Below are positions 60,392 to 64,000 of a stretch of 64,000 bases of DNA, piece after piece. Every line of letters starts with the position of its first letter. Positions within the stretch are counted from its first letter, which is position 1. The notes under the pieces were generated by a model that worked only from the letters and a program-made list of their open reading frames with translations, searched no databases and was not told where the DNA came from. The DNA is taken from contig NZ_FZNR01000002.1 of the NCBI RefSeq assembly GCF_900188005.1, positions 868,001 to 932,000 on the forward strand, given 5' to 3'. The translations under genes were made by a program, and so were the position numbers. This stretch comes from Actinoplanes regularis. Its GTDB lineage: Bacteria; Actinomycetota; Actinomycetes; Mycobacteriales; Micromonosporaceae.

Positions 60392-61954
60392 TCAGGCGAC
60401 CATACGCTGCTCCTCGAGCTCGGTGAGTCTGACCGTGCAGAGGCCGCCGCGCTCGGCCTTCACCGCCGTCACCTTCAGCTGGGTGCCCGGGGCCAGGATG
60501 AACTCCTCCTCGCCGGTGAAGGCGGAGAAGCCGCGGATGCCGACCGCCCGCGACGGGGTCACCTCGAACAGGGTGCGCTTGCCGCGCCCGCCGAGGAACG
60601 CCTGGGCGACGCCCAGCTTCGAGGTGCAGGACGAGACACCCCACCAGGTCACGGTCCGGCCGACCGGGTACTGCGCGCGCAGGTCGAGACCGACGCCGCG
60701 CCACAGCGGCTCGCGGCGGACCGGCAGCCGGGAGACGGCGGAGAACAACAGCCGGAGGTACGGCAGGTAGGGCCTGATCCGGCTGCGGTCCGGATCCCGC
60801 AACGTGGCGTTGATCTTCCGGTAGAACGCCGACTCGCAGGTGTACAGGAACAGCGCCGCGATCTCGTCGGCGCTCAGCCCGCTCGTGCCGGTGAGCCGGT
60901 CGCCGAAGCTCTGCGACCGGTCGACGTGCTGGCCGAGGCCGCCCAGCGCCTCGGCGGCCGGGGCGATCGCCTTGCGGAAGTCCAGCAGCGGGGTGTCGAA
61001 GACGCCGGTGATCGCCGGCAGGGCCAGGCCCTCGTCCTTGACGCTGGCCAGCCGCTCCAGGTAGAGCTGGTGCAGCTCCATCGTGGAGGTGATGAACGCG
61101 CCCATCCGGTCCGCGTCGCCCGAGGTCTGGTTCCATCCCGTGCTGGGCAGCCAGTCGACCGGATCCAGGCCCAGCCCGTGCAGCGCGTCGTTGACCACCG
61201 TGAAGTGCTCGTCGTCGCAGAAGATGTCGCCCTGCGCGGCCGGGTTCGGGTGGTCGAGGTGCCGCACCTCGACGCCGGGATACTTCTTCTGCAACCGGAG
61301 GACCAGGCTTTTCAGGGTACGGGCGTGCGCGCCCCACCAGGCGAAGACGACACCCCGGTCCGCCTCGTCCGCCTCCTGCTTGGCCCGCAGGATCTCCTCG
61401 ACGATCCGCTCCACGACCGGCCGCCAGAACGCGGTGTGCTGCCCGGTCCCGAGCACCCCGTCGGCGCTCGCGGTCAGCGCCGCGTTGAGCAGCAGCACGC
61501 CCTGGGTCAGCATGGCCTGGAACCACTCCGGCGGCTGCACCGTGTCGTTCGACTTCAGCAACGCGCGGAGATCCGCGATCGGCGTCTTCTTCGGAATGCC
61601 GTACTTCCACATCGCGGCGGCCTTGATGATGCAGCGGATGCTGACCACCCGGCCGAACTGGCTGTCCGCCCAGTCGTGGAAGGTGTTGTCGAACATCGCG
61701 ATGCCGGTGGCGCTCTCCGGCCGTGGGTAGGGATTCTGGCCGAAGACGACGACCTTCCACTTGTGCGGCGGGTTCGGCTTCAGCGCCTGGAACGTCAGCT
61801 CCCGGACCGGCACCACCCGTGGGTCGCGGCCGGGCCCGATGAAGTCCGCGGCGCCCGGCTGGGCCTCGATCACCGGCTGGAGCAGGGGCTGCCACGGCTC
61901 ACCGCCACCGGCGAAGAGCTCCGTCAATTTCAGCGGGTCGTTCGTCTCCGTCAC
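60392..61954 (-). CDS. Uracil-DNA glycosylase-like / ADP-ribosyltransferase fusion protein
   Basis: The 520-residue protein has two enzyme domains. Residues about 40-260 follow family-1 uracil-DNA glycosylase: VVVFGQNPYPRPESATGIAM (72-77, GQDPYH in the family, so the catalytic Asp is Asn74), QGVLLLNAALT with the uracil-reading Asn157, FAWWGAHA, and HPNPAAQ with the catalytic His235. Residues about 410-500 match arginine-type ADP-ribosyltransferases: LWRG (Arg419), WWGVSSCTSK (Ser441-Ser445), and FSAFTGEEEFILAPGT (Glu482-Glu484), the full R-S-E set. The GTG start at 61954 is not preceded by a clear ribosome-binding site and may be leaderless. A macrodomain gene is divergent, 90 bases away. The role is inferred: DNA- or nucleic-acid-directed ADP-ribosylation. 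Confidence 0.87.
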   Translation of the reverse strand: MTETNDPLKLTELFAGGGEPWQPLLQPVIEAQPGAADFIGPGRDPRVVPVRELTFQALKPNPPHKWKVVVFGQNPYPRPESATGIAMFDNTFHDWADSQFGRVVSIRCIIKAAAMWKYGIPKKTPIADLRALLKSNDTVQPPEWFQAMLTQGVLLLNAALTASADGVLGTGQHTAFWRPVVERIVEEILRAKQEADEADRGVVFAWWGAHARTLKSLVLRLQKKYPGVEVRHLDHPNPAAQGDIFCDDEHFTVVNDALHGLGLDPVDWLPSTGWNQTSGDADRMGAFITSTMELHQLYLERLASVKDEGLALPAITGVFDTPLLDFRKAIAPAAEALGGLGQHVDRSQSFGDRLTGTSGLSADEIAALFLYTCESAFYRKINATLRDPDRSRIRPYLPYLRLLFSAVSRLPVRREPLWRGVGLDLRAQYPVGRTVTWWGVSSCTSKLGVAQAFLGGRGKRTLFEVTPSRAVGIRGFSAFTGEEEFILAPGTQLKVTAVKAERGGLCTVRLTELEEQRMVA

Positions 61955-62044
61955 GGCGCGAATACTGGCAGGCCGCCGGAGGCCGATTTCTTGTCGGACC
62001 CTCGCTGTAGGTTGCCGGCACCTTTCTTCTTCAGGAGTGCGGGA
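61955..62044. promoter_or_regulatory. Divergent promoter region of the UDG-ART / macrodomain pair
   Basis: Ninety bases separate the two starts. AGGAG at 62033-62037 serves the macrodomain gene. CAGTATT close to the fusion gene start may be a -10 for a leaderless transcript. No clear dyad was found by eye. Confidence 0.4.
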
Positions 62045-62704
62045 GTGGTTGTGAGCATGCTGCGCAAGGTGGTTCTGACCGATGTCAACCCTCGCGTGAT
62101 CAAGGCGTGGGAGTCCGCGTTCGCCGACAGCCCGGGCGTGGAGATCCACAAGGGATCGATCGTGAATCAGCGGGTGGACGCCTGGGTCAGCCCGACGAAC
62201 TCGCGCGGCGCGATGAACGGCGGGGTGGACGCGGTGATCAAGCAGCACCTCGGCGCCGGTGTCCAGCTGCGGGTGCAGCGCGCGATCCGGGACGGGTTCG
62301 ACGGGGCATTGCCGATCGGGAGCGCGGTCTGTGTGCCGTCCGGCGCGGCCGTCCCGAAGTTCCTGATCTCCACGCCCACCATGGAGTCGTCCGCGGAGAA
62401 CGTGCGGGAGACGCTGAACGTCGCCCTGGCCTGCGCGGCCGCCTTCCAGGCCATCCACATGCAGAACGCGCGGCAGCCCGGGAGCATCGAGTCGGTCGCG
62501 CTGGTCGGGATGGGTGCGGCGACCGGGCGGGTGCCGGCCCAGGTCTGCGCCAACCTGATGTGGGCGGGCTACACCCTGTTTAACGACTTCACCTTCGACA
62601 GCTACACCGAGCTGTGCGCGACGGTGACCGGCCAGCTCGGCGACATCGAGACCCGCCCGGCCACCCGGCGCGTCCGGATCACGCCACCGGCCGCCCGCCG
62701 ATGA
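62045..62704 (+). CDS. Macrodomain protein (ADP-ribose binding/hydrolase)
   Basis: A single macrodomain of about 215-219 residues: VVLTDVNPRVIKAWESAF, VDAWVSPTNSRGAMNGGVDA followed by VIKQHLG (the ADP-ribose-contacting Asn and glycine-rich loop of MacroD-like proteins), LPIGSAVCVPSG and FLISTPTMES. Such domains bind or remove ADP-ribose, and DarG uses one to reverse DarT. Possible starts are GTG 62045 (AGGAG seven bases upstream), GTG 62051 and ATG 62057. It is divergent from the UDG-ART fusion gene and the likely antidote or partner. Its stop abuts the convergent deacetylase gene. Confidence 0.9.
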   Translation: MVVSMLRKVVLTDVNPRVIKAWESAFADSPGVEIHKGSIVNQRVDAWVSPTNSRGAMNGGVDAVIKQHLGAGVQLRVQRAIRDGFDGALPIGSAVCVPSGAAVPKFLISTPTMESSAENVRETLNVALACAAAFQAIHMQNARQPGSIESVALVGMGAATGRVPAQVCANLMWAGYTLFNDFTFDSYTELCATVTGQLGDIETRPATRRVRITPPAARR

Positions 62705-63964
62705 TCACCCGGCGGTGATCGTGCGGATCTCGGCCAGGCCGGTGTTCTTCGTGACGGCGGAGACCCCGGTGACGACGAATCGCAGGCTGGTCACCGTCTT
62801 CGGGGCGAACTTGACGACCAGCGGAGCGCCGTTGTTCGGCAGCGGGCCGACGCGGATCACGCTGCCGTCGGAGAAGAGCAGGACGCCGGAGGTGATCCAG
62901 TCGAGAGGGTTCGGCCGGTCGTAGAGGACCACCCGGCCGATCCGCTGCGGGGCGGGCCAGCGGAGAGCGAGCCAGGCTCCGGCCTTCTGCTGCAGGGTCA
63001 CCCACTCACCGATCAGGGTGGCGCCGAGCCGCCCGTCCACCGCCTTGGCCGCCACCTGCGCGCTGGCCGCCCGCCCCGAGGAGGCGGTGACCCAGGACTG
63101 GGCGGCCACGTTGCGTCCGGGGCCGACGGGTGCGGCGACCGCGATGTTGCGCCGGGCGAAAGCGCCGTAGTTGCCGCGCGTGCACCAGTCGGCGGTCTGG
63201 CACACCACCGGGTCGTGCGGTGCGTAGGTGAGGAAGTAGCCGAGCTTCGTGTCGTACTGCGCCGCGGTCAGGTTCGCGGGCTCGTTGCCGACCGGGTAAC
63301 CGAGGTGCCCGATGGTCCGGTGCGGGGTGCGATAACGCTGCTGGGCGTCCCAGGTGAGATAGCCGACCGTGTGGTGGTCGTCGTGGTCACCGTCGCCGTA
63401 GGGGTTCCGGAAGTCGAGGGTCCGGAGGATCCACGGCTGGTACGTCTCCATCACCCCGAGAAGGACCCCGAGCAGCGCCGAACGTGTGTAGGTCTGGCCG
63501 GTGTCGAGGGTGCGGATCCGCGCCGTCCGGTCGAGCCAGAGCATCTGCAGGGTCTGGTCGGGCCAGCCGCCGACCCGGTCGGGCAGGCGCAGGAAGAGCA
63601 GGGTGACCGGGGCGCCGTCAAGGGTGGCGCGGTGGACGGCCTGCCCGTTGACGGTCAGCGTGTCCTCGGTCCACCGCGCGGGCCGGGCCGCCATCCGGGC
63701 GTACGCCGCCATCTCCCCCTCCTCGCGCCCGCGCCAGTAGTTCGCGCCCCGGGCGGCGTCACCCGAGGTGACGTAGACGGTGGTGACGCATCGTCCGGCG
63801 GCGATGTCGTCGCTGATCTCCGGGTTGAGGAAGAGCAGGTCGTCGTCCTCGTGGGCGACGACGTTCATGGTGCGCAGACACGCCCCGGCCCCTGCCGTAC
63901 CGGGAGCGGCCAGGGTGCCGACGACCAGGGCGAGCACGGCTATCGCGGTCCTGATCAAGTGCAC
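62705..63964 (-). CDS. Secreted PIG-L family deacetylase with C-terminal discoidin-like domain
   Basis: The 419-residue protein has a signal peptide (LIRTAIAVLALVVGTLAAPG). A LmbE/PIG-L domain follows, with the zinc motif VVAHEDDDLLFLNP and DGDHDDHHTVGYLTW. The C-terminal F5/8-type (CBM32-like) sugar-binding domain runs from AAQSWVTASSGRAASAQVAA to the end. It probably removes N-acetyl groups from an external glycan. The GTG start has GGAGGG upstream. Confidence 0.88.
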   Translation of the reverse strand: MHLIRTAIAVLALVVGTLAAPGTAGAGACLRTMNVVAHEDDDLLFLNPEISDDIAAGRCVTTVYVTSGDAARGANYWRGREEGEMAAYARMAARPARWTEDTLTVNGQAVHRATLDGAPVTLLFLRLPDRVGGWPDQTLQMLWLDRTARIRTLDTGQTYTRSALLGVLLGVMETYQPWILRTLDFRNPYGDGDHDDHHTVGYLTWDAQQRYRTPHRTIGHLGYPVGNEPANLTAAQYDTKLGYFLTYAPHDPVVCQTADWCTRGNYGAFARRNIAVAAPVGPGRNVAAQSWVTASSGRAASAQVAAKAVDGRLGATLIGEWVTLQQKAGAWLALRWPAPQRIGRVVLYDRPNPLDWITSGVLLFSDGSVIRVGPLPNNGAPLVVKFAPKTVTSLRFVVTGVSAVTKNTGLAEIRTITAG

Positions 63965-64000
63965 GATGACTCCCTCCGGTGGTCCAGCGCACCTATGTTC
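63965..64000. other. Window end, no gene seen
   Basis: Only the ribosome-binding site (GGAGGGAG on the minus strand) of the deacetylase gene is recognisable. Confidence 0.6.

Noticed and set aside
60353..62704. A 783-codon plus-strand ORF ending in the macrodomain
   Set aside because: All but the last 220 codons are antisense to the UDG-ART gene, which has clear motifs. GC-rich DNA leaves long open frames by chance.

Overview
The window is high-GC, densely coded DNA with GTG and TTG starts and strong Shine-Dalgarno sites. Gene content and order (aceE end; fasR-fabD-fabH-acpP-fabF; a DUF3145 gene; a HelR-type RNA polymerase motor; FxSxx-COOH-type RiPP loci) point to an actinomycete chromosome, most likely Micromonosporaceae and probably Actinoplanes-like. 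The genus is inference. No tRNA, rRNA, CRISPR array, IS element or phage gene was recognised.

Layout. 1-4.7 kb: aceE 3' end, a RibD-type reductase, gltX, a secreted anchored protein and a TetR regulator. 4.9-11.1 kb: the type II fatty-acid operon with its PucR-type activator and an acyl-CoA carboxylase carboxyltransferase. A 7-bp-arm palindrome lies in front of fabD. 11-18 kb: GH3 lipoprotein, DUF3145 gene, carbonic anhydrase, alpha/beta hydrolase, helR. 18-26.6 kb: PfkB kinase and surE (coupled), STAS protein, Ser/Thr kinase, MerR/GyrI regulator with its operator, and a secreted 5'-nucleotidase. 26.8-33.9 kb: an XRE-type protein coupled to a glycosyltransferase, argS, an MFS transporter and a tyrosine-phosphatase-like protein. 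33.9-43.5 kb: envelope proteins, an orphan binding protein, MarR plus an AmiC-like sensor, and the urea-type ABC operon urtABCDE. Mini-ORFs with ATGA overlaps at both ends bridge gaps in this region.

43.6-58.1 kb is an accessory locus with two paralogous sets of FxSxx-COOH-type genes. A plus-strand pair (fxsC1-fxsT1) converges on a minus-strand run of seven genes (AAC(3)-like, fxsA2, fxsB2, fxsC2, fxsT2, fxsA1, fxsB1). The two precursors carry the same A-F-x-N-F core at the same residue numbers (49-53) instead of the family's terminal FxSxx. FxsC2 has lost the TIR-domain glutamate that FxsC1 keeps.

58.1-64 kb carries the strongest candidate for an undescribed system. One gene encodes a family-1-like uracil-DNA glycosylase (catalytic Asp replaced by Asn) fused to a complete ADP-ribosyltransferase with the R-S-E signature. 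Ninety bases away and divergent from it is a stand-alone macrodomain protein. By analogy with DarT/DarG this looks like a nucleic-acid-targeting ADP-ribosylation toxin or defence enzyme with its reversal or immunity factor. An MFS transporter, an SGNH hydrolase lipoprotein and a secreted PIG-L-type deacetylase flank it.
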